Assembly: GCA_007844125.1 (NCBI GenBank)
Contig: CM017572.1
Span: forward strand, 28,707,008-28,771,007
DNA from: Sinonovacula constricta
Lineage: Eukaryota > Mollusca > Bivalvia > Cardiida > Solecurtidae
Direction of reading: 5' to 3'
DNA: 64,000 bases
In this document: positions 36,501 to 48,500 of the stretch, in pieces
Position numbering within the stretch: position 1 is the first letter of the stretch
Layout of the letters: the number at the start of each line of letters is the position of its first letter
Translations under genes and position numbers: made by a program
The notes under the pieces: generated by a model
Told to the model about the DNA's origin: nothing
What the model saw: the letters and a program-made list of their open reading frames with translations, nothing else
The model's database searches: none

Positions 36501-39500
36501 ACTACCTTAGTGAATACCAGAATGGTTTTATCACAGTCGACGGTCTCGCAATGGCTTCATTTGAACTCCTCAACACAAAGGCTAAGGTAAGATTTGTAAA
36601 TATACTTTAGTGTTGTGTTGGGTAACGTAGACCGACGCTACCCAATGGTCACCCAGCCATACACCGGCCACGGTAACTGTTGCTTAACTGCGCAAATCTG
36701 GAAGCCACTTAAACTGAGTCACTAAAGAGTTAACCCAGCAGTGAGGCTGGTTTGAAGTGCTAATTTTTCTACCTCTGCGGTCGCAAAACTAGAAATTGAT
36801 GCCTTTCTTTAGATGATTCAATAAAAAGTAAAATTTAAGGCAATGTGGACACAATTGTTTACACATTTGTTTTAATAAAACTGATCTTAAAACTAGTTCC
36901 TATTTTTCTAAACTGGTGATTTCAAGTAAACGCTGTTTCTCATTATGGAAGGCTGACTATTTAATTACGGTATTTGTTGCAAAACATTTTTAAATTATAA
37001 GGTAAAATATATATGCTGCTTGGTTGCTGAAAGAGTTTTACATCAATAACATATGGTCATGCTTAAAATTTTAGTTTCCAATAAAGTTAAATTGGTGTAG
37101 AATCATAAATGTTCTGCTTATGTTATGGTAACTAAATATTGGAGAATGTTGAAGACTCTGGATAAGATTGTCAAAATCTTTTAAATCTTTTATATGCATA
37201 CTTGGTACATTTAGACTAAAATATTGGAAATGTCTCAAGAATTAAGATTAAAGTGCATTTTTAAACATGCTGAAGGCCCCATATAATGGGGTACACTGGT
37301 GAAATGGAAATGGTCACCCTTGTTAGTTAATATCCGAGGTATTCCAAACAGTAGGTAGGTCCTTTTAGTTGGATTTTGTCATCTGTTCTTTTGTAGATAT
37401 TGCAATTACAAACAGTGAAATGTCTTATTTTTGCATCAAAATATGATTTAAATCCATTTAAATACTTGTAGAGATGTTATTTAAAAAAAAGAAAATGGAA
37501 GTATTTGTTGACGATAGTTAACCTGGGTATCACAAGAAAGGCAAAAAATCAACATACAATCCATAGAGCACAAGCATAAAAACCGAGTAAAACAAATGAA
37601 AGGGCCTACTTGCATTTAGGGATTATTCAGGGGAGACAATTCATTAATGTATCTCATTATAATCCCCAACTATTTAACTTTTAGCAATCTCCTTCACAGT
37701 CATCTACCTTGCAGTCATTCAGATCTTGGGAAGATCTATGCCAGGTGAATTAGAGACATTAATGAATAGTCTCCCCTGAATAATGCCTAAATGCAAGTAT
37801 TTCCTTTCATTTGTTTATTTGGTTTTTATGCTTGTGCTCTATGGAGTGTATGTTGACTTTTCTGCCTTTCTTATGATACCCAGGTTAACCATCATCAATA
37901 AACATGTCCATTTTCTTTTTTAAATAACATATCTCTATAAGTATTTAAATTAATTTCAAGCTTATATTTAGGCAAAAGTAAGAAATTTCACTGTTTGTAA
38001 TTGCAATATGCAATATCTACAAAAGAACAGGCAATAAAGTCCAAGAATTCCAGCTACAAAGACCTACCTACTGTTTGGAATTCCTCATATATTAACTAAC
38101 AAGGGAGACAATTTCCATTTCACCAATGTACCCCATTGTCAATTTTTTGTCCAATTTAACGTTTGATGGGGTTGTTTAATAACAAATAAAAATTATAATA
38201 TGCCTATTGACTAATGATCATAATTTTCTATGATAATAAGGGTTGTAAATCAAATCCTGAAATGATATTCGAATATTCATTAAGTGTATTCAATTCATAT
38301 TAACATATTCAAAACAAATTTATATCAGAATGGCACTTTACAAGATTAACAATTTGTTCTTGCATTTAGTGTGTTTTTCATTGTAAAATGTTTTATTTCT
38401 GTGATAATTGACATTACTATCCTTACTTTGTGCAGAATTGGTGGTAGATTTATAATTTTAGCGTAGGATTTAATTTTAAAATGACAATTTCTTCTATTGA
38501 AATACAAACACCAATATTATCAATTCGCCATTATCCTTTTAGTGAATATATCCTTACCATTATTTTTTAGTGAAGGACCAGAAGTGATATATTTCTTTAC
38601 TCGGTCAGCGGCAAGCTGACTGAAGCATGCTAGTAAATGTGTGATCAATGTCATTGTTTTTTAACAATACAGGGTTGTAATTAGGAGGCGGCTGGGGACT
38701 GATTTGACTGCCTCAAATGAAAATCGGGCCGCCTCAAATTTGAAAAAACAAACATGAAAATCGGTCATGAGCATGCCCCTGGACCCCCTAGCAACGCTTC
38801 GCACATTCGGCGCTCGCATAGCCTAGCCTCCTCAAAAGTTAATTGAGCCTGCTCAAAATATTTCTAGTGACAACCCTGCAATTAGCATTATCCTGAACAT
38901 TTAAACTCTTATGACAAAAATATACAGTAACCAATCAACATTAAGATGATCTGCAAAATATATTCATTGATAATTGGTAATCCTTAAACTTGAGTATATA
39001 CTTTATGTTACGTGTTGTACTTCTTACAATAATATTTACAGTTTAAAAGACATGTTGTGTAAATAATGACATATTTGTTTAATTAAAGAAGCAACTTAAG
39101 CTTCTTTTAATGTTAACGTATCAATTTAATAACACCATATCATAATTTTGTTGGGTCTACTATCTACCAATGTTTCTCCCCTTCCATTAGGACATATATC
39201 ATTAATTCTGTAAATTTTCTACTGTATCAGATGACGCTGATATCCGAGATCCGAGAGTGGGTCCGACCCCAGGACCTAGACAAGTTTGACCTACTGCTTC
39301 GTAGAAGGGAGGTAAGTTTGCAGTGAACTGCTGGTTTCAATGTGACAGAGTTATTTACCCTGCTGCATGGCATCATAGTCCGGCAAAACTTAACAATGTT
39401 TGTATTTCAGAATGCTCATTTTAGACCTAGACTTCCATAATTTAAATGCCTTTTCACACTATGAAGTAATGATAGTATTGATGGAATTGACTCATGAACC

Positions 39501-42500
39501 TGGATTTTAGCTTGATTTTAACGAATAACAGTTTTTAAAACAAATCAAACAATCGGGTAAGATTAAGGTTTGGGTAAGAATTTGAACCTAATAAAGAAGG
39601 CTACCAATTTTAAAAGTGATCTAAGAAATAAAAATATGTCCTGGTATAGTATCGTATAGTTACTGTATTTTTTCTTGCAGTCAGTCCATGGGCAGGGTCT
39701 GCTACCTGCTGATTACACCACATACTCACTGGATCGTGTCCGTGTCCAGGTGAACAAACCCTTCATCAGGAGACACAACCTCTGGGCTGTAAGAATGCGC
39801 TCGACCACCTGCTTATGTGTTGTCATCTAATTTCTTAGTCTCAGTTAAGATGTAATTATTTTTAATAATATTTTTTTCATAAATAAAAGGCCCAATCTTC
39901 TAGATAGGGAATTTATACATGGCGAAATGTCAATGTCTGTTCAAGGCATGTACCATGTTGGCATGCCTTTTCATGAAAAACTTCATTAATTGTATAACCA
40001 AACTATTGCTTTAAGAATAAATTGCAAGCAAAAATGCATTTCTGTGTGTATTTTTTTGCCCAGGACACCTCATCTGCCCCAGGGTCACATGCTGGAACAG
40101 TGAAAGAATGGCCGACAAAGGTCAGGAAACAGGTGTCTGACTGGGAACTGGAACCTCTTCGTATGGCCATAGAGCAGATAGAGGATGATCCTGACTTCAC
40201 ACACCCTTATATGGCCCAGGTAGGTGGAATATAGAGGCTTAATGGTCATAGAGTAGATAGAGGATGATCCTGACTTCACACACCCTTATATAGCCCAGGT
40301 AGGTGGGAATATAGAGGCTTAATGGCCATAGAGCAGAAAGAGGTTGATCCTGACTTCACACACCCTTATATGGCCCAGGTAGGTGGGAATATAGAGGCTT
40401 AATGGCCCTAGAGTAGATAGAGGATGATCCTGACTTCACACACCCTTATATGGCCCAGGTAGGTGGGAATATAGAGGCTTAATGGCCCTAGAGTAGATAG
40501 AGGATGATCCTGACTTCACACACCCTTATATGGCCCAGGTAGGTGGGAATATAGAGGCTTAATGTCCATAGAGCAGATAGAGGATGATCCTGACTTCACA
40601 CACCCTTATATGGCCCAGGTAGGTGGGAATATAGAGGCTTAATGGTCATAGAGCAGATAGAGGATGATCCTGACTTCACACACCCTTATATGGCCCAGGT
40701 AGGTGGAATATAGAGGCTTAATGGCCATAGAGCAGATAGAGGATGATCCTGACTTCACACACCCTTATATGGCCCAGGTAGGTGGGAATATAGAGGCTTA
40801 ATGGCCATAGAGCAGAAAGAGGATGATCCTGACTTCACACACCCTTATAATTATGGCCCAGGTAGGTGGGAATATAGAGGCTTAATGGTCATAGAGCAGA
40901 TAGAGGATGATCCTGACTTCACACACCCTTATATGGCCCAGGTAGGTGGAATATAGAGGCTTAATGGTCATAGAGTAGATAGAGGATGATCCTGACTTCA
41001 CCCACCCTTATATGGCCCAGGTAGGTGGGAATATAGAGGCTTAATGGCCATATAGCAGATAGAGGATGATCCTGACTTCACACACCCTTATATGGCCCAG
41101 GTAGGTGGGAATATAGAGGCTTAATGGCCATAGAGCAGAAAGAGGTTGATCCTGACTTCACACACCCTTATATGGCCCAGGTAGGTGGGAATATAGAGGC
41201 TTAATGGCCATATAGCAGATAGAGGATGATCCTGACTTCACACACCCTTATATGGCCCAGGTAGGTGGGAATATAGAGGCTTAATGGCCATAGAGCAGAA
41301 AGAGGTTGATCCTGACTTCACACACCCTTATATGGCCCTGGTAGGTGGAATATAGAGACTTAATGGTCATAGAGTAGATAGAGGATGAGCCTGACTTCAC
41401 CCACCCTTATATGGCCCAGGTAGGTGGGAATATAGAGACTTAATGGTCATAGAGTAGATAGAGGATGATCCTGACTTCACACACCCTTATATGGCCCTGG
41501 TAGGTGGAATATAGAGACTTAATGGTCATAGAGCAGATAGAGGATGATCCTGACTTCACACACCCTTTTATGGCCCAGGTAGGTGGAATATAGAGGCTTA
41601 ATGGTCGTACAGCACAGGGAGGACTTAAAACAGAATGGTGTGTAAGGTGAATGGACAGCATATGTCTGAAAGTTATTATATGGAACCTTTTTTTTTTTAA
41701 ACCATTTAGTAAAGGTAACAAAATCCACCTGTCCCAAATCACTTTCTAACTTCACATTTTGTTTGCAGTTAGTGTTTGTTTTGGACTTTGCAGTGACATG
41801 GAAAAAAACACATTCTAGTATGGTATCTTAGTTCTAAGTTGTATTTAGCATTGCTAGAGATTTTTAAAAAGGGATATTTACAAGTTATTATACTGCAATT
41901 ATTTGTCATTCAGTATCATGATCTGAGATGTCAGTATCGATCAGGCATTCAGACAGGTTGATAAGAATAAAAGGTCTGAATATAATATCTCCATTTCCTG
42001 AAGTTAAGGCTGAGGTCAGCAATAAATATTGTAATTATTTACCATAAACTTTGTAATTAATGCCCCCCGCTCTAATTAACCCACCCTCCCCGCAACAATT
42101 TTAAGAAAAAAAATGAATGAACAAACTATTTAAAAAAAATGTTTGTAAATTAAAACTGTCTTTACTCTGTCCACATAAAGTCTTCAGTAATCTGATAATC
42201 CTATGAATTACAGTAATAACTTCACTTTAAACTAAATTAAAATTAACGTCTAAAACTTGTAAAGGTACAGGTAACTGAATTTTAATTAATGCCCCCTATT
42301 TGGAAATGGTAATGCCCCTCAGGGCGTTAAATATGAAGTTTACGAGATGTTATAAACAAACATTTCAACTTTTATAAACATTAAAGAGTGCTTAAAAAAA
42401 AATTCTATTGGCAAGCATTTCTCTTGATATTTCACTTAATCTCAGAGATATATCTCAGATCTATTGATGCTTAAAAGAATACACTGAAATTGTGTGGCGA

Positions 42501-45500
42501 TAAAGGCCATGACCAGGATGTGTGATCGTATAGTGCTTATGGAGAGAGAAAAGGGTACTTCTGTATGGTTCGACCTTTATTTGAACACTCAATGGTATGT
42601 AAACAAAAAACAATGATGTGACACAATAACGTAACTTATCACGCGCGGCGTTTTCCGCTATAAACTTATATTGTCTGTCATAATTCCGGACATGCCGAGC
42701 ATCCTAATCTTGCTGTTGTTTACTGCAGTTGTTCAAAATTGAAAAATGGTGAATCTTTTGTTAATCTTTATGGGTAATTATTGTACACGTGTTTACAATG
42801 TTCGCTTTGTGTTTTGATACCTAGAACAATTTGCGATCGTCCAAGTACCGGTCTGTCTCCACGGAACAACTGGCCAGCCCTAATCTCCTTAAGACCTCTC
42901 TTGCATCTAAACGCTCCATGTCCACAGAAACATTGACACCTGTCTACATAGATACGACCTCTGACCTTCCACCATCTCCTCGACAACCCAAAGTCAGCAG
43001 TGCATCCATGGCACACAGATCTAGTCATGCATCTCTGGGACGTACATCGAATAAGTCTGCTATGGGACAAAGATCATACAGCGCATCGTCACTGCTTCAA
43101 GCTGGTAAAGCTTCTGTAAGACCTAGATCAGACAGTGGAGCATCAAGACAACGGCCGCGTTCGTATAGTGCATCGCAACGATCCAGATCACAGAACTCCT
43201 ACTCACACAGACAGAGGTCAGGCAGTATCAGTTCTAGTGTGGGACGAAGGCAAAGATCCATTGAGAATTTAAGGTAGTTTTTTATGTTCTGTGGTCCTTT
43301 AGATGGCCTTTCGTTTGTTTTATTTGAATGTCATCTATTCTTTTTTACATTCTGAATATGTGCGTTATAGTTTTCACAGATCATTTATACCATGTAATTT
43401 TGTACAAATTCTTTTCTTGGTTATAACATCGAGACAAACTTTTTTATATAAGGACACTGAAGTTCTTATTCACTAAGTTAATAGATAAACTGAGAACACA
43501 GATCAGTGTTCCATCGATGAACCAATATTTGTATGTGTACTAATTATTATAGCCGAACACAACCCCCTCCCCAACATGCCTTCATCTCTACACCCTACCC
43601 ATCACGACGTCCAAGCATCAGCAGTGAGACCAGTGTGAAGGTAGTTGCCCCGACAACACAAAGTAACCATAGCAACAGGACCACTACTCCAGCATCCAAC
43701 AAGTCAACAAACATCATATACGCTGAAGTCCATCACCATCCCAGGGTACGATTAATTTGATGGAATTATCCACTTAGTAATACTTAGTAATAATGTGTTA
43801 AACTATGCTTATGATAATAAAATAATATTTTCTTTCTGTCTGGTTAGCTCAGTCAGAAGATCATTCGCCCTGTTAGCAAAGGGTCCCAGGTTCGAGTCCC
43901 GGACTGGCTGCACATTTTTCTCCCTATGTTACAATGGCACCCAACGTAAATGACCCGCATTCGTTACGGTATAAGTGCTTGAGAAGTGTTTGTGAGTTGT
44001 ATGTAGAGTATATGGTCTGGAAATTCTAAGACGAATTTCAAGTCACCCGGGGTGTATATAGGTGATAAGGAGAGAATGTGTAAGCGGTCCAGTTAGCTCA
44101 GTCGGAAGAGCATTCTCCCTATTAGTGAAGTTTCCCGGGTTCGAGTCCTGGACTGGCTGCACATATTTCTCCCTATGTTACATTTTTTTAATATATTTTT
44201 TCTACAGATTTATGATTTCAAAGCACTTTGTTTCATCTTGCAGCAGCAGCAGCAGCAGACCGAAGGCATCAATAGTGATGACAGTGGTGTAGAGGTGAAT
44301 GGTAACCATGGCAATGACACTAGGTAGGTTGTTTGGCAGTGCATATACATGCATATGTAGATAATGGATTCATAGAACTATACAAAGATAAAATATGGAT
44401 AAATAGTAAGCTTTGTACTATCTTTTTTTTTAAATTATTGGCTTTTCTAGAGTAAGTACATCTTAAAGGAGATATGCAACAGTTTGAACCAAAATAGTTT
44501 TTCTCAAATAACTAAATAAGTTATTTGTAATTAGAAAGATCTTGCAAAATGCTGCTCAGTGATGCCCTAGGTCAATGTCACCAGTGAAACTTTAATCCAC
44601 ATTCCTCTTTGCAAACAGGTATTTCCTATCTGAGCTACACTACAGAGATAGCTATTTTTAACTATTAAAACCATGTGACAACTCACTTTTGAGATCACGT
44701 TATATCTTTATCTGGGTAATCCGCTCTGATGTCGGTGTCTATTTTTAGCAGAGATTAACTTCGTGCTTATTTATAGATTTGAAATTATTTGTGTGTTTTT
44801 ATTGCGATTTGTTCTGTCTAATTATGTAGGCAGTGTTCAAAACCTTCTTTACGTATACTAAAGTATGAGTTTATGCAGAAATTATGCTCGAATTCCCTGA
44901 AGCAGCGGTAAGGTATTGTTACATGAATTTGATATAGGCAGACTTTAAGACACCTCCTTTAAGAACAATTTACTTAACTGCTAAGTCTTCTGTTTTAATT
45001 GATGGTTTTATGTCAATTGTTTACACTTAATCTCTGTTTAGTAAGTCTATAGTATATACTTTTTTACACTTCCAGTAACTATCACTACAATGATGTTTAT
45101 TTGAAAAATTATGTTCATTTTCCAATAAACTAGATTGTGATGTAGACAGAACCTGCTATTTACCCACTTTATATGATAATCATGTGGGTGGGACTATGAT
45201 TAGCATGTGGGTGGGGCTATGATTAGCATCTAGGTGGGGCTATGATTAGCTTGTGGGTGGGGCTATGATGGGCTATTATTAGCTTGTAGGTGGGGCTATG
45301 ATTTACATGTGGGTGGGGCTATGATTAGCATGTGGGTGGGGCTATGATGAGCATGTGGGTGGGGCTATGATTAATATGTGGGTGGGGCTATGATGAGCAT
45401 GTGGGTGGGGCTAAAAAATTTCAACAGTCCTCTATTTTGTAATCAATTTACAACTTTGCAGCAAAGTTACCTTAAGTAAGCAACAGGCATTGCGACATAA

Positions 45501-48500
45501 ATCAGCAATGCCTTTTCCTGCTTTCTGACATTAACAATTAAACTTTGTTATGGTTTTTTTTCGTATTATAAATTCAATATCTTGAATAGGAATCAGGAAG
45601 TAAATATAAGGTATGGCTTGCTTGTGTTTACACCCTAAGGTGTGGCTTGCTTGTTTACACCCCAAGGTGTGGCTTATATATTTTAAGTATCTAATGAACA
45701 TGAATATTAAATTCTATTTATCACATAACCAAAACATTAACTCTTTTTTTGGTTTACAATGCATCATCTTTTTATAGTATGAACAGTCGGCCTTGACATG
45801 TGTGATTCAGTTTAGGAGAATCCTCACAAAAAATAATTCCACTCTTTACTCGACCATTTTCCTTTAAAATGGAACAGATTTGTTTATAACATGACTAAAG
45901 TGTTATTTTTTTATTAATATAAATGAAATCGTCCAACAAAATGCATAAAATGATGACAACAAAGTGATCAGGAAATGACATATACACTACACATTATGTA
46001 ACATACTTAGTGAAGTCACACTACCATAATGACGTCACACTACAATAACAAACTAGTGTGTTAGCAAAAACAACGCATGAGTGTTACCTCACACTCGCAT
46101 GGTAGGTTATGTGATAAAATAATTTTTTCCAATCTTTTATTTCTTTATGCAGGTTCTATAATGGCAACTTTTCATTGAGACAAAAAAGGTTTGTTCATTG
46201 CAGCATGTAAATGTAGTTTTCATACACTTCGTTTATAATGAAAAAAAAATACACCACCACACAGTTTTCTTCACTTTTGTTTGCTCCCGTCTGTCTTAAT
46301 GACAATTTTTTTTCTTTTTGTTTGTTTCTGATCACACCATGATTTCAAATACTTAAAACATCAAATTAAAATCCCTAGGCACTCTTAACTGATCTTCCAT
46401 TTTTTATTCTGATATTGGTCCGTAGGCTTTGGTAATATTTATAATTATAGTATTTAGGGCAAATCACTTAAAAGAAAATTTTATTAAATGATCTATTGTA
46501 TTGATATTGGATTTATGAACCTATAAATTTACAAGAAAGAGCCAAGATATGAGACATCTTAGGCGCGGTAGAGAGCATGTGCTTTAAATAAGAAGACGAC
46601 TATCCTGGGAACTAAACACTCTCCATTAATTACATAAACATTTGACAGTAATGAACCATGACTCTGATAGGAAGTAGAGTATTTGCAACTTTGTTTCAAT
46701 TTGTTATCCTTATTCTGTACTACTAACATCAGTATACTCGGTTTCTTTTGTTAAACAATATTTCACCAAACAGCTGCAAATTCTTATAAATACCAGTACT
46801 TTCTTTTATTTGCAAGCTACACATTATTATTGCAAGACACAATGTTAAAAAATGGAATACTCAGTTCTTTTTTCTGAAAAAGGTTTCACATAACTTCTAT
46901 TTCCTGTTTTTTTCCAACTACACCATCATCCTTATTAAAAATGCATTCCATAAAAAGCATCTCTCTTCAGAGTGGTGCCAATGATCACAATTAAATTTCC
47001 ATTTAGTGAATTTGTAAGATTTATGCTTATATTCCAATGTAATTGCACAATTTGTTAATGTAGATGTACCGCATGTTGATAAAAGTGTTTACTTTTCTTA
47101 TATATCATTTACACTAACCTTCTAGTTAATAAATATGTTATAACCACTAATTTCAAGTCTGAAACTGCAGAATAATACAGTTGCTATATAGATAACCTTT
47201 TTGCTGATGGATGAAACAACAGAAAAGTTTGTTCAATGATGTTTTCCTTATTTGTTGCTTTTAAACTTCTTTTCATTTTTATCATGGTATGTACATATTT
47301 ATATTTTGACAACATATAAATGGCACCAATGTTACCATTAATCAGGACCTGAAAGTATTGCAAATACTGGTTAATGCTGAAAATTGGCTTTTCTGTCACA
47401 ACATAAATAAGTCACCATTAATAGGGTGCTGAAAGTTTTACAAATACTGGTTAATGCCGAAAATAGGCTTTTCTGCATTCAAAGCATTAAATGTGATAAA
47501 TTTACTTTGAAAACAAAAGGTAAGCTTTCGTATCAAGTGAATAAGAGTAAGAAGTGAAATATTTTTGTTTTTTTTTAAATGAATCTTTTTTTTTTATTGC
47601 TTCTCTTTTGGCTTAATTTCAAAGGTGTTTGTTAATATCTTGCAAAATTGTAATGTAAACAAGAAAATCTTAAATAACTATTTATAATAAAATGAGGAGA
47701 AAAACAAATTGATTGCTTTACATCATTGTTACAAGAGCATACTGTATTAGCTCAGAGCAAAGCTTTCTTGGTAAGTCCAGTATGGATATTTATCAGTTGT
47801 TTCCATTCGGTATCTCTCCATTTCCAGGGTAACTATATCTGCTGACAACCCTGTGGACATCAGTGATGCTCTGGAGAGGCGGTCCTCCATTGTCTCTGTG
47901 TCACATGACAATATCCATAGCAACCATTCCACACTGACCAATCATAGCAGAGTATTAGGTAACTCTTTGTCACATGACCATAACCATAGCAACCACTCAA
48001 CATTGACCAATCGCAGCAGGCAGATCCCTCACATCAACCAATCGTCATTTGTGAGTCAAAGAACCAGTGGCAGAAAGTCAATATTTGATCACTCGATCAC
48101 AAGAGACCAACTTCAGAACCGAAACCCATGGCCAGTAAGGCCTCCAGAAATACGCATCAATGATGGAGATGGGTCAATTGATACAATGAGCGTAGATTAT
48201 CCATCGTCACCCAAGTTTCTCTCCTCGTCGCTCGGCATGTTGCCCGACCAGGGTGGTAGATCCAGGACCAGTCTGTTCTCCAATGAGGCAGAGGATTCGG
48301 ATGATGAACTCGACGAACCAGATATATATGACTTTCATTCGGAGGTGGGCGATGACTCGGATCTGTTCGTCAGCCCTCTAGATAGAGTGCTGGATGCGGA
48401 GGATAGCTTCAGTGACATCGTAAGTTACCCTTTCTCTTCTCTCATAGTAGTTACCTAGGGATAGAAAGCTACATATTATATCCAGAATAATAGATAGCTA

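Noticed and set aside
45175..45415. G-quadruplex cluster
   Set aside because: Each unit has only two adjacent G runs and the next pair is about 15 bases away, so a stable intramolecular quadruplex is not evident by eye.
27369..48419. Assignment as harmonin (USH1C) instead of whirlin
   Set aside because: Two PDZ domains followed by a second harmonin-N-like domain and a long Pro/Ser-rich region with IYA and DSGV motifs fit whirlin/PDZD7; harmonin has no second such domain. PDZD7 remains possible.
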